Positions 12,170 to 25,034 of a stretch of DNA of 64,000 nt are shown here, piece after piece. The stretch's first letter is position 1. Each line of letters begins with the position of its first letter. The position numbers and the translations under genes are program-made. Below the pieces are notes generated by a model. It had not been told where the DNA came from. It searched no databases and worked only from the letters and a program-made list of their open reading frames with translations. This DNA comes from Batrachochytrium dendrobatidis JAM81 (lineage: Eukaryota; Chytridiomycota; Chytridiomycetes; Rhizophydiales), in the NCBI RefSeq assembly GCF_000203795.2, contig NW_006281099.1, positions 4,180,532-4,244,531 of the forward strand, written 5' to 3'.

Positions 12170-14332
12170 ATGGCAGCGTCTGCTGGAAGAGAAATGTTGG
12201 CTTTTGACAAAGAATTGTATGCACTGTCCGAAAGCAAACTGCCTGTATCAGCCTCTCGGATAACAACTCTTACAAAGCTTGCTATAGTTCATATCAAGGT
12301 ACTTGTTCAAGTTTCATCAGTCTTTTGTCTGTAGAGCTGCTATATCAATCTGAAAACGCTGGCATTTACAAGCTGCATTGAATACATTCAGACCTATGTG
12401 TGGATTTAACAATAGATACAGTATGCTTTTAGTTCTGTATTATATCTAGCAGACTTGTTTTTCTAGTCTGGTTTGGAGTTGACCCCAGATATCGTTCTAT
12501 GCAGTCTTGGCACTTGACCAGTCCTGTCCGAATCAATGTTACATTTAGTTACTAACGCTGCAATACAACTGATTAAATTTATCAGCTCTACAAACACATT
12601 GTGCATAGCATTGAAAAATTCGTTCAAAAGTGCCAACCAGATTACAAACTAGCTGGACTGTATGTAATCGACTCTATCCTTCGTGCTTCCCTTAAACCGA
12701 CAGCCAAAGAAAAGGCACCGACAACCAGTGTATATGTCCGCCGATTTGAGGAGAAGCTGGAAAACATATTTACCAATCTTGTACAAGCAAATTTAAAAGA
12801 CAGGGTAATTAACGACTTTCAACAGGTCAAACCATTTCATTTCTTATTGATTCAAGATATTCTAAATTTGAACCGTTTTTGATCATCAGACTAGAATGAA
12901 GCGTGTCGTTGCACTTTGGGTCAAGAGCAATATTTTGAGCTCAGAGCAGCTTGAAGTGATTGACAAGGCATATTTTTCTGATATCGATCTATCCGAGGGT
13001 ATGGTTTGATTTTTCATGTCTTGTAGAGTTTCTGAAACTGGGCTGGGTTTAAATCAGCATCACCTCTTACATTTTATTGTTTTCATTACAATATTTAGAG
13101 TCGGCAACTACAAACAAGGAGGATCAACGATCGCGTTCAAGCAGTTCAAAAAACAGCAGCTCATCAAATATAGGAGATGTTGAAGACACAACAAAACGAT
13201 CTGAGCAGTTTGATACACATGGCTGGGATTCTCAAAATCGTAACATTGCTTCATCCACGGTTTCTTCTACAGTCAACTCGCCTTTGCATACATTGCCGAA
13301 TACTTTGCAAAACACTGTTTTGGATCAGTTGAATCAAGCACCGCATCACTCATCTATGCCGACTTTGCCAGTTTTGCCAGCAATTCCCCTTTTAAACGAC
13401 ATTCAAAATGAGTCTTTGACAACCATTGGAGCAGTCTCGGATTCTGGTATATCAGAACCACAGGTATCGACTTTGGCTGACCCATTATTCGATTTTGATT
13501 ATGGAGACGAGGATGATTTACTTTCATCCGTGATACCACTTGGATCTACGTCACAAAGGTATATATGCTTGATGGCCAAGATTTTGTATTTAAGCCTGTG
13601 TATTGTGCAAATTTTTGCCTGTTTAGTCGAAATAGATATTTATATTATTTTCTCTTTTATCATGTTTGACTATTACTTTATTACTGTTTTAGCGAAGCGT
13701 CTTTGACATCGGATACCATTTCAATGCATGCATCGTCTTCAAACACATCCACCCTTCAAAACACATCAACTGCTGACAAGGTTATGCAAAACACTTTGAC
13801 GACTGGCACACCAGCTGTTGTATCATCGTCAAACCAAACAGCTGCACAACATACTCTCAACAACCTGCTTGGGTTTACTAGCTTAACTGGATTATCAGGG
13901 TTAGCTGAGCTGTCTAAATTGCGTAATTCAACGGGAGATAAAACGCTACTTCTTGCCAACCCAACAGCAGCAGTTCCACCAGTACCTGCTACTTCATCAG
14001 GATACTCTGATTTGGAAAGTATATCGGCATCCATGTTTAGCTACACTGCGTCGTCAACCCAATCCGACACTCATATTGCACATATGCCGTCTTTGTCAGA
14101 TCTTTCATCCAGTATGTTTGACTTGAACAAACATACTTTACTCAAGGAACAAGATCCACCCAGTTTGGCCGATTCGATACCAATACATAGCACTGCGCCT
14201 TTGGAGACAGGACATGATGCACGGTTGGTAATAGAGAATAGGTTGAATTCACGTGGAAAACGCGAGTTTCAAGACGTCGACGTAGATTATAGTAGCGATA
14301 CAAATCGGACTCAAATGGCACGACTTGTGTAG
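12170..14332 (+). CDS. CID-domain protein binding the RNA polymerase II CTD (SCAF4/8, Nrd1 or Seb1-like)
   Basis: Nuclear RNA-processing factor by domain. Five exons: 12170-12298, 12586-12804, 12890-12998, 13099-13558, 13693-14332 (1557 nt, 518 aa). Residues 1 to about 150 form a CTD-interacting domain. Its signatures are LPVSASRITTLTKLA, IVHSIEKFVQKCQPDYK, GLYVIDSILRAS, RRFEEKLENIF and RMKRVVALWVKSNIL. CIDs bind phosphorylated CTD repeats and couple transcription to 3'-end processing or termination. The remainder is Ser/Thr-rich and disordered, with an acidic patch (FDFDYGDEDDLL), and ends in a basic/acidic tail. I see no RRM, unlike Nrd1, Seb1 and SCAF4/8, so the exact subfamily is open. 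The gene converges on AAR2; the stops are about 200 bp apart. Confidence 0.85.
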
Positions 14333-14529
14333 AACTGATGACACTTGTTGCTCTACTTTGTCGTCATTTTTAAAATAAAACTTACAAGAAATCTTTTAAA
14401 GCAATTCCAGGTTTATTTGTGTTGTATTGGGTCGACTGGTAAGGACGGGTCTATTCAGTGGTTGGTATATCTGGGTTGAAAAGCACGTTTAGCTAATCTG
14501 AAACTATAGGAACTTGAATTCCTTACATT

Positions 14530-16159
14530 TCACTCGACCATCACAGGTTCATACTCGTCATCCATAGTGGCATCATACTCTCCATCTTGATCTGCATGTT
14601 CAGATACGTCCCAGTTAAAGCGAGTTTTCATAAAGTCAGACAACTCGGAAACACAACGAGATACAGTAGGTGGGACAACGACATCAGGATCACGGCAGGT
14701 TGATACAATCGCTTTAATAGCCACATGTAAAAAACTACCCGAGGCCAGCGCATCGTAAAAGAAATCTTGAGGACATTCTTCAAGCTGAATTCTCAGCAAA
14801 TCTGTGCAAGTTCAACCCCATATGATGAATACGTCGAGTCAATTTCAACAGCCAAGCTTAAAACCATGATAGTATGGATTTGTAGGCATAGATTTACCTA
14901 TGAATTTTACAAAAAAATCTGGACGAGTAGCAATAGACTCGCAACTTAAGCACACCAGTTGTACAAGAGCTTTCCATTGATCGAATCCATCATAGACTTG
15001 GCCAAGAAGAAAAATGACAAACGCAAGTTGAAACTCTCCTAGCAGTAGAGTATGGTCTAGATTCAAAACAAACGAGGTAAGTAAAGCTTGATGTGCACCT
15101 ATTTCAAATGGTTTATGGTAAACATTTTGGGGGTTTACCATTCAAGTAGTTGTTTTTGATTAGAGTTTCCAATAAATACGATTTATCCAAACTGTATTTA
15201 GTGACTTGGGTACCAGTAGAGCCAGGAGGAAAAGAGTGTTTCAAAGTGATGGGCACAAAATGAATGCGATGATCACTTTCACTCGAATCAAGAGATTGAT
15301 CCGTCATTTTTGTTGGAGATGTTGAGCTTGACGGATCCGATGCATGGGTGTCGTGTTTGTTAGCATCGACTGATTCAAGGTTTGTGCTAGATGTAGTCAA
15401 GGGGATGTCAGAAAAGTAGGAAGTGCTAGTCATGGCACTGACATAACCATTGTCGGGAAGAGTTCGAGCGACTAGTTGTTGAGAAATATAAGAAGACAAT
15501 CTGAGCCATTTCCGTAACGAACCACTTTGACGTTCTTGCTGGAGATGGTCCGTAGATTTATTTGAGCTTGTAACTGGATATGGACCCATGTGGGGTAAAA
15601 ATTCATGTATATCTAGTTTATAGTAGATGTAAAGAGATGAGTGGGATATGACTTGAAAAGTACCAGTAGATAATCCAACAGGATTCATCTAATGCAGATT
15701 GAATCGACGAAATCAAGGATACTGTACTATGTTTGAATCGTTGCAACTGTTCCAGATCCAACTCCAAGACCAAAGTTTCAGTTTTTGGACACCAATGCCA
15801 GACATGAATCTACAGCAACAGCACAAGATGGTTTGATAGAGATTGAGTCGATTAGGAGTGGTTCAAATGCAGCGATGATTGATGGAAGAATGATGACATG
15901 CCTGATCATCAGTGATGATATTTAGAAAGAAGCCAGAACGGAAGGTGCCAGTAGAGTAATAGATAAAGTGCATACCACAAGGCACCCCACTCAAGCCTTT
16001 AAACCGAGGACCAGTTTCCCAAACGTTATAGTCGATGCCCAGCTCAGTGCCTTCTGGAACACCCAAAAACAAGAGCATGCAGTGAGGTTGAGCATGTACA
16101 GATGGATCAGATTGTGGATTGTCGTTGGCAGAAGTGCAGGATGATAACATGGGAAGCAT
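14530..16159 (-). CDS. AAR2: Pre-mRNA splicing factor AAR2
   Basis: AAR2 binds Prp8 and acts as an assembly chaperone of the U5 snRNP. Five exons on the minus strand: 15902-16159, 15728-15809, 15139-15612, 14898-15098, 14530-14801 (1287 nt, 428 aa). Family landmarks in order: LLFLGVPEGTELGIDYN, GPRFKGLSGVPCGMHFIYYS, GFFLNI, HMGPYP, GSLRKWLRLSSYIS, LGEFQLAFVIFLLGQVYDGF, QWKALVQLVCLSCE, ECPQDFFYD and the TRFNWDV tail. Intron 1 uses a GC donor (CAG/GCATGT); no GT donor gives a usable frame. The start at 16159 is the ATG nearest the conserved domain; in-frame sequence with several other ATGs runs further upstream. Divergent to LYS2, whose ATG is about 200 bp away. Confidence 0.9.
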
Positions 16160-16167
16160 TGATTGTG

Positions 16168-16262
16168 GAGAGCGACAGGAAAAGAAAAGAGAAGACAACA
16201 GGACAGCAGGACAACAAGACAAGACAGGACAGTAGGATAATAGGACAGAACACAACACAACA
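16168..16262. repeat. Degenerate GGACAG-type simple repeat
   Basis: Low-complexity purine-rich tract built from variants of AGGACAG, AAGACA and AACACA, in the short space between the divergent AAR2 and LYS2 starts. It probably lies in the AAR2 leader, as CTGTCC-type repeats on the minus strand, and in the shared promoter. Confidence 0.6.
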
Positions 16263-16362
16263 TCAGGGATAGTCGAGACTAACAAGCACAAGATGCTACC
16301 GTTCAAGATGGATGCACAACAGCATGCTTCCACTCTTTTCTTGAATCCCAACGAGACTGCCA

Positions 16363-19300
16363 ATGGCTCATTCTGACCAACTCTCTCGATGGCTGCTGCG
16401 TCTTGCTGACTTGACTGAGCTTATGCTCCCCACTGACTATCCTCGTCCTGTTCCTATCCGGACAGTCGAGGCAGAGCTCGTCGTTGACATTTCTGAACCC
16501 ACTGCCATGGCAATCATGCAGTTATCCATTGCTGCTCAAGCCAATAATCCACACAGTCTAGATGAAATGGTCTCTCCGTTTACCATTCTCTTGGCTGCCT
16601 TCTCCGTGCTGCTTCATCGCTACACTGGCGAGCAAGACATTACTATTGGCTCGTCTTCTTCTACATCGAATCCGCTTGTTTTACGCACTGCTATTCAGGA
16701 CTCGGACTCGTTTGTTCATGTCATGGCTGCTGTTCAACAGGTAAGTCTTTCATACATTACTGATAGGATTGTTTCCTATTCAACTAACACACGATCTGCT
16801 TGTTGGTCTGTAGACTGAGACTGCTGCTCTTGCTGATGAAATCCCATTCTCTGTGTTGGCTGACAAGATGGTTTGCATGCATGCATCCAGCAAGGATGAT
16901 GCTGCTCAGCAGCCATCTCTGTTCAAAGTTCGTTTCTTCAATCAAACTGACACTACTGCTGACACCCTTGCTTCCTCAACGACCTTTTCAAACTGCGATC
17001 TGACCGTCTTTATATCTCAGAAACCAACACTTCGGCGTCTGCTGCCCATTCAAATCAAGATCGTATACAATTCTGTCCTGTTTTCGTTAAGTCGCATTCA
17101 AGATATTGTCGATCAGCTACAGACTTTTCTCGTTTCTGCTGCTTCAAATCCACTCGTTGCTATCAATCAAATCTCCTTGGTCACTCTTGCATCAAAGGCA
17201 GTTCTTCCTGATCCTTGTGCCGATTTGGATTGGGGTGGTTTTAAAGGCGCCATTACAGATATATTTTCATCTAATGCTAAACTACATCCTGACAGACCCT
17301 GTGTTGTTGAGAGCATGTCGTCTGGAAATAGTCGCACTTTTACTTACCAAGATATCAACCATGCAGCTAATATCGTAGCACATCACCTAATAAATCAAGG
17401 AATTAAACGCGAAGATGTGGTCGTGTTATATTCCTATCGTGGTGTGGATCTTGTCGTTGCCATAATGGGTGTGTTGAAAGCTGGTGCGACGTTTAGCGTA
17501 ATAGGTAGGCTTGATCATGCTGCTAATTCTCATACTAATATCTAGATTATGGCTACTAACTAGTTGAATGGTTGTACTGTTCAACTTATTACTGCTGCGT
17601 CCTTTTTACTTGTGCTTTTAGATCCTGCCTATCCACCTGCACGGCAAATCATATACCTTACAGTGGCTCAACCGCGTGGTCTGATTGTATTGGAAAAGGC
17701 TGGGGTTCTTGACAACAGCGTTAGATCTTACATTAAAGAGGAGTTGTCAATCATTTGTGAAATACCATCTCTTTCAATATCCAGTAATGGGGTTCTTACT
17801 GGTGGGGGCGACACCAATAATGACATGCTCGAGTATTTGCAGGATCGTGCTGATTTAGACCCTCAAGTCGTAATTGGTCCAGACTCCATTGGCACGCTAA
17901 GTTTTACGAGCGGTAGTACTGGGATCCCTAAAGGTGTTTGTGGCAGGCATTATTCGCTTACGCATTTCTACCCTTGGATGAGTCAAGAGTTTGAACTGAC
18001 TGAAGCTGAAAGATTTACCATGCTCAGTGGAATTGCGCACGATCCCATTCAAAGAGATATTTTTACACCACTGTTTCTTGGTGCTTGCTTATGCATTCCT
18101 ACTGCAGAGGACATTGGTTCCCCAGGGAGATTGGCCGAGTGGATGAGTATACAGCGTATTACCGTTACAAACCTTACTCCAGCCATGGGTCAACTTCTCT
18201 CTGCTAATGCAACCAGCTCTATTCCTTCCCTTCGTCATGCATTTTTTGTAGGAGATGTGCTGACCAAACGCGATGTGCTGAGATTGCAGCATCTTGCTTC
18301 AAACACGCATGTTATCAACATGTATGGCACCACAGAAACACAACGTGCAGTATCTTTTCTCAAAATACCTCCTATTTCTGTAAACCCTGCTTATTTGATG
18401 GAAGAAAAGGATATCATGCCAGCTGGAAAAGGCATGAAAGATGTGCAGCTTCTCATCATAAACAACAAAAGCAATATTCTATGTGGTGTCGGTGAAGTAG
18501 GAGAAATTTTTGTGCGAAGCGGTGGTCTTGCAGAAGGATATTTGTCATTACCAGACATTACCAGCTCCAAGTTTGTACTGAATCCATTCAATCCTTGTGC
18601 AGCAAGCATTCACGGTTTAGAAAATGATCCAAAGATACCGTTTTATCGTGGTCCTCGTGATCGACTTTATCGCACAGGCGATCTGGGCCGGTATCGTCCT
18701 GACGGTAGTGTTGAATGCACTGGACGAGCAGACGATCAGGTAAAAATCAGGGGATTCCGAATTGAACTTGGAGAAATTGATACTCATTTGAGTCAATATC
18801 CTGGCATTCGAGAAAATGTCACTCTTGTGCGACGAGACAAATTCGAGGAAATGACACTTGTTACGTATTTTGTGCCTATGGGTACAATTGAAGATATCAG
18901 TGAAACTATTCGAGACATTCGTGCATATCTTAAACAAAAACTACCATCCTATGCAATTCCTGCAGGTGAGAATATGCTATTGGAATCTCATATAGCACAT
19001 TGAATTATTTTGATTTGGCTTGGCTTGTAAATTTTCAATAGTGTTCAAAGCTAGTTGTAACACCACTGATGTATGAAATCTAGTATTTGCTCCACTTGCA
19101 CGACTACCGCTCACTCCAAATGGAAAAATTGACAAAAATATTCTTCCGTTCCCAGATACAATGCTGGCCAAAGCTGCAGATTCTGCAGGCTCTAAAGGTC
19201 AACGATCAGATATGACTATGCTGCAAAGTGAGATCTGCACTATATGGGCATCTTTGCTGAATGTGCCAATGATGTCTATTGGACTGCATGATAATTTCTT

Positions 19301-21017
19301 TGAACTGGGAGGACATTCGATTCTTGCAACACGTCTTGTTATTGAAATCCGCAATGCATTCATTATTGACGCTTCTTTGGGTATCGTATACAAATCGTCC
19401 ACTATATTTGAAATGGCAAAGGCAGTAGAGCGTCTAAGAGGCGAGGATTTGGGTATCTCAGGAGCAGAAAAAGACACATCTTTGCAGCCTGGAAAGTCTG
19501 CAAAGCTTCATAAGCGCGGTCTTAGTTTTGTAGTAGACCTACCAGCTGAAGAAAAATCATTTGACTATGCAGGCGATTTGGAAATTGTAGATGACTCATT
19601 AATCTGCTCATCCAATCTGCCCTGTTACTCTCATTCCAAATTATCTGTGGACAAACAAACGGTCATTTTTTTGACGGGCACGACAGGATTTTTAGGAGCT
19701 TTTATTCTTCGTTCTCTGTTGCATAAATTTCCTAATGCAAAGATAATATGTTTGGTCAGAGCCGCAACCGATGCCGATGCATTATCACGAGTAATTGATA
19801 GTAGTCAACGTCACCTTCTTTGGAATCAAGAGTGGCTTGATTCTGGAAGAATTGATGCGGTAGCTGGTGATTTGGGATCAGAACATTTTGGTTTGTCATC
19901 AGAAGTTTGGCTTTCTCTGTCAGAAAGGGTAGATGCCATTGTGCACAACGGTGCTCTAGTAAGAACATGCTTGCTAAAATCGATTTTTAATAGTCAAACT
20001 TGCCAAGAAAGGGCGTACTCATGCATTTCAACTTTAATTTTCTAGGTTCATTGGGTTTATCCCTATGAAAAGCTTCGTGCAGCTAATGTCATGGGTACAC
20101 GAACAGCGTTGGTTCTAGCAACCACGCATCGATTGAAAGCCGTGCATTTTGTCTCGTCTACGTCTGTGCTGGATACGGAAGAGTACATGCGCAAACAAGA
20201 GGCAGGGGCGAGCGTTTTAGAATCAGACAGCCTTGAAGGATCTCGTACAGGTTTGAGAAGTGGATATGGACAAACAAAATGGGTTGCAGAAAAGCTGATT
20301 ATGCGAGCAAGGAGTCGAGGTGTGCCTGCAACCATTATTCGCCCTGGGTATATTGCTGGAGATTCTGCTGCCGGAGTCACAAATACAGATGATTTTCTGT
20401 GGAGACTTGTCAAGGGATGTATCCAGCTAGGCAAAGTACCACTTATTTCCAACATCATCAACGTATGTCCTGTAGACTATGTTGCAGATTGTATCTCTGA
20501 GATTGTAGCTTCAGAAAAGAGTTTTGAGCTGGGTGTATTTCACATGTGGAATCGCGACCGGTATGTTACTATTCAATTTTATTCATGGCATTATGATTAT
20601 ATTTAACGGTTGACTGCTTGAATTAAAACCAATTACTTTGATTTTAGATTTCGTTTCAATGACATGTTTTCTAGCCTGTCGCTGTTGGGCCACAATTTGG
20701 AACAATCCGAGTATGTTCACTGGAGATCTGCCTTGATGGAGCTGACTCTTTCCACAATGGACAACGCACTTTTTCCTTTGCTTCACTTTGTACTTGACGA
20801 TCTACCAACCAGCACAAAAAGTCCAGAGCTGGATGATTCGCATACTATCTCCATCATTTCCAATACTAAAACACGATGTGCAAACATGCATCAACTGATG
20901 CCACTCTATCTCGGGTATCTGGTTGCAGTCAAGTTTTTAGAAGCTCCCACTGACTCCAATCTTCCTTTTATAGATATGTGGAGTTCAGCTCGTGGGGTTT
21001 CTAGAAGTGGAAACTAG
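16363..21017 (+). CDS. LYS2: L-2-aminoadipate reductase (alpha-aminoadipate reductase), lysine biosynthesis
   Basis: Reduces alpha-aminoadipate to its semialdehyde in the fungal lysine pathway, using ATP and NADPH. Six exons: 16363-16740, 16814-17504, 17622-18965, 19084-19958, 20046-20560, 20648-21017 (4173 nt, 1390 aa, the usual Lys2 length). It has NRPS-like architecture. The adenylation domain has [10 protein letters not shown] near 357, the core motif [11 protein letters not shown] at about 452-462, MYGTTETQ, and YRTGDLGRY. The carrier domain has [14 protein letters not shown], with phosphopantetheine site Ser about 883. The thioester reductase domain has TGTTGFLG at about 1002 and YGQTKW at about 1170. 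The enzyme needs phosphopantetheinylation, by Lys5 in yeast. This pathway is a hallmark of fungi and supports the taxonomic call. Confidence 0.97.
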
Positions 21018-21265
21018 CAAAATAAAATGATTTTAAAAATACTGCGACACTAGAATATTTGATGCGTAGGTCAAGGTGCAGAGACCTAGTCAGTTTAAAT
21101 AGTTTATTTGATCATGCGAAAATTCATTCTCTGTCAAGGTGATTCTTGCAGCATGACTGGACTGATTAAGCTTTGATTTATTCATCTTTTACGGTAGATA
21201 TAAAGCGTGTCGGTGATTCACACCAGGCAATTAAGTCCATAAACTCGACTGGTTTATTTGGAGAA

Positions 21266-24200
21266 ATGGCCGATACAACAGCAGAGCCTATACTCTTTGT
21301 AAAATCTCAAAGTAGTCTTGAACCTATTTCAAAAGCACATGTGTTGGAGTCCAACATGTCCAACTTGGCTTTGCCACATGGTTTACCTGTACAAACCGCT
21401 AGTGATGCAGATGCTCAAGCCAGCATTGTATTGCAAAGTCCAAAGGTGGCATTCGAAAACATATCTTGTACAAACCAACTGGACCAAAACAATAGCCAGC
21501 CCGAGTTTTTTGATTCCAATCAAAAGTGCTTGATACCTACTGTAGCCATCAAACTATTGCCAACTACAGCATCTAGTATACATGAACGATGCCCAACTGC
21601 CGTGTCAGAGTCTGGACGCGATTCGCAGACAGGCTGTATGGATAAAGTTGTAGGTAGCAGTGTAGGCGTATTACTGCCATCCTTCAAAAACACTGTTCAA
21701 TCTTCAAATGCATCTTTAGCCATACCGCTGTCGACTAAAAGCAACCTCTCCTATGCATCCCTGTCATCAACAGATAACATATCGCCACGAACAAGCCCGT
21801 CAAAATCCGTTTATTTAGAAGGGTGCCAAACCAGTCCTCTGATAGAAGCAACCCTATCAAAAACAGAAAAAATCATGAACCAAGAAACGACTTTTTCAGC
21901 AGCATTATCTAAAGCGGCATTTTTAGACAAGGTTATTTATGCAATGGATGATGGCATTGATGAACAATCTGCATTCATTCGTGCTGCAAAGGCAACTCCT
22001 TTAGTTTCGTTGTCTACACATGTAGATACAAAAAACCTCAAAACAGGCTTACAAAACATGAGTGCACATATTTTGGATGGACAAGACAATGAAACAGGTC
22101 CAAAACGGTTAGATTTGAATCATGTACCATTTAATTTCAAGCAACGAAAACAGCCATTAGCACAAGAATTGAACGGGCAATCCATACATCCACTTGAAAA
22201 TGAGAGGTCTACAATTCCTACACATATACACGATTCTGTTCATGCCAAGGATCAGGCTATGGATAAATTAAAAGATCTCATTGATAAAATGAATGAACTT
22301 AGTGCAAACATGCAGCTTCCCTTACCCACAGATTTTGGAGAAGAGCCCATCAATTTCAGATCCATTAAAAAGACTCACCAAAAGATACAGCTTCTAATCA
22401 ACGACTACGATGTCATATCAGACAGCGTTAACCGAGGTAACATGTGAAATCAAAAAGTTTGGTTTAAACAACTTGCTAATGTTTTACAACCAACTAGATC
22501 AGCAACAGGTTTTAAAAAATGCGTATCAGCAAAATACAGTTTTGTTGGTAGAAAAGGCTCAATCTGAACTTAGATCTGAATATGAAAAGGTAAATGCATC
22601 ATGAAATCATTTGGACTGTATTCTTAAATAGCTATTCAACCAAGGTTTACCAACATTTTTCTATCCTGCATGGCAATAATGTAGAAAATCAAACACGATC
22701 AGTGCAATTCAAAAATTATGCAACTTTCAAAGGAATGTGCATTGGTCAAGGCAGAAAACACCAAACTCGCTCAAACATGCAATATGCAATCAAACGAATT
22801 GAAAGATCTGCGTGTATTCAAGTCTAGCATACAAACAGAGCAAGAACTTATGCTTAAAGAACTTGCTACGCGTCGTATGAATCAAAAACTATTGCTGCGT
22901 CAGCTTAAAGCTGCATTGAAGAGAGTATCAGAACTGGAAATTCAAATTCAATCTAAAGTCAAAACCCAAGATGATGGTCTTTTGCAAACCAATCAGAGAG
23001 TGGTAAACGAGTCGGATAGAAAACCTAGAGCATTTAGTGCCAGTTCGCGTGTATCTAAACCAGGCACAGATATGTTTTCAGGGTGGGATGAACAGTCTAC
23101 TATTGAAAGTCGTCCAATATCAGGCCAATCATACCATACGAAAACAAATGAAAAGTATGTACCCAATATAGTGTGCGTGGCTCTGCCTGATCATCACACC
23201 AGTGAATATGAATGGACCAATGCAACCCATAATGAGCACGAATGCATGTCACAAGATCAGCTCGGCAAACAAAGTATTACTTTTCAGAATTTTCTTACTC
23301 TAAATGAATCAACAGACACTGACGATAATGGTATCGATATCAATGATCAAGCCATGCAAAGCTGGTGGTCAGTAACATGTGCTGAGCTGTATTTACATTA
23401 ATGTTTTAAATATTGAATTTAATCGTTGTATCTTTGTTCAAGGCAAACGCTTAATTCTCAAAAGCCTCAATGGAACAAATCCACCACCACACAACTACTG
23501 TCACAAAAATGTCCACCAAGCGTAATTTATACAGCAAACAAAGAAGAATCAGAACCTGCAATTTCTATTGCTTACGAGTCGGACACAGATCAGGTATCTA
23601 GTCATAACGGAAAAGTCAGTCGTGATGCAATGCTACATCGTATTCATGCTCCCTGTCGAAAGCAACGTCGCCAGTTGCAGGAAGCCATATTCATTGAACG
23701 AGAAAAGCAGAGGTAATTTAAAGAAATGATTGCGTGTGTACCACTAAAATAGGTTCAATACACTGATGCATGGTATATAGAAAATCGGCAAGCACTCTGA
23801 TATCTAGAAGCAACGCTATTAAACAGATCATTGATATAATGAAAGACTGTATTGACTCGCATAGTTTCAAAGCTTCCGAAGATGCGCAACTTGACAAGGT
23901 AATTTCTTGCTGAACACACCAGTGAAAAAGTAGATGCAATACTATTTTTATCCTGTTTGAATGCATTAACGCATTTGATACTTGTATAATAGAAAAATGG
24001 TGTAGAAGCACCTCATGTCGACCAATCAGTATTTTTGGAAGTGCTAAAGGGACTTCAAAAATTGTATACCTATATGGACACTGCCATCAAGTCTCACGAG
24101 ACGGATGCAAATGATGATACCAAGTCTGCTTTTCGCGATAAAAATGTAGACCACATTCTGACAAGCGTAATTTATCGTGAACGCATAGCACGAACCAATG

Positions 24201-24959
24201 CTACGAATATTATAAGAACACACGATCCAGGAGTGAGTGATCGTGAGGCAGCAATACATCCTGAAAATATTGTTCGCCATGTGGTATATAATGCAGAATA
24301 TGTACCGCCAGACAGTTTTGATCAATACAAATCCAAATCACACACATGCACAAACCACTTGCAATGCAGTGATGAACATGAACATACTTGTACAAGTATC
24401 ACCCAAAAACAGTTGAGTGAAATGATTTCAATAGTGTTTTATATTGACTGCATCAACACACCTAACTTGATACATTTGGATACGTACATGCCAATGTAGA
24501 CACGAATTCCATAATGTCAAATCCTGGATGCAACATATTAAAAAGAAACGTCCATACAGTGCAGAGAGTTCAAATACCAATACTCAAAATAGTGGATGTT
24601 CCTTGTCAAAATCTGAATCTGAGCCAATTCATGTCACGGTAGTTCAACTGGGTGTAGACAATCCAAGATCAACACAAACACCCTTACCACCAAAAATAGA
24701 ATCAACTGATACCAATTCAAAACCTAGATCCAAACCGGGATCTGCTCGGATAGTTCATAAGCCTACAGAAAAATCATTTTCTCTCTTGCCATCTATTGAA
24801 AACACTACTCCCAAGAAACAAAGGCCAGCATCAGCACCTGATGGATCAAGCCTGACTTCAAAAGGAGCATATAAAAAAAATTGGAAGCACTCATTTGAAG
24901 ATCAACGAATTGAGGGAACAAACAAAAAAATCAATGTAATAGGCATGGCTTTAAAATAA
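21266..24959 (+). CDS. Large coiled-coil protein with RPxSA motifs, function unknown
   Basis: I do not recognise the family. Seven exons: 21266-22436, 22498-22589, 22685-23367, 23443-23712, 23781-23898, 23993-24411, 24500-24959 (3213 nt, 1070 aa). Residues 1 to about 390 are Ser/Thr-rich and disordered. A coiled coil follows from about 340 to 520 (QQQVLKNAYQQNTVLLVEKA, MLKELATRRMNQKLLLRQLK). Near 690 there is a basic segment (RIHAPCRKQRRQLQEAIF). The C-terminus holds motifs of the form RPYSA and RPASA, and the middle has PRAFSA. RPxSA-like motifs are common in axonemal proteins, so a flagellar role is possible, but that is inference. The last junction (CA/GTTGAG donor) is the least certain. 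The stop is only 75 bp from the NTPDase stop on the other strand. Confidence 0.7.
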
Positions 24960-25034
24960 AAGTTTAATTATTGTTCCTACTATACAGTTTTATAAATAGC
25001 CATTCAGAATATCAAGAATTCAAACAAGACTAAA

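Noticed and set aside
15613..15727. AAR2 segment starting MNPVGLSTGTF as coding
   Set aside because: It has no AAR2 similarity. A GTACAG donor and CTAG acceptor remove it in phase and bring QLQRFKH next to HEFLPHMGPYP, as in the family.
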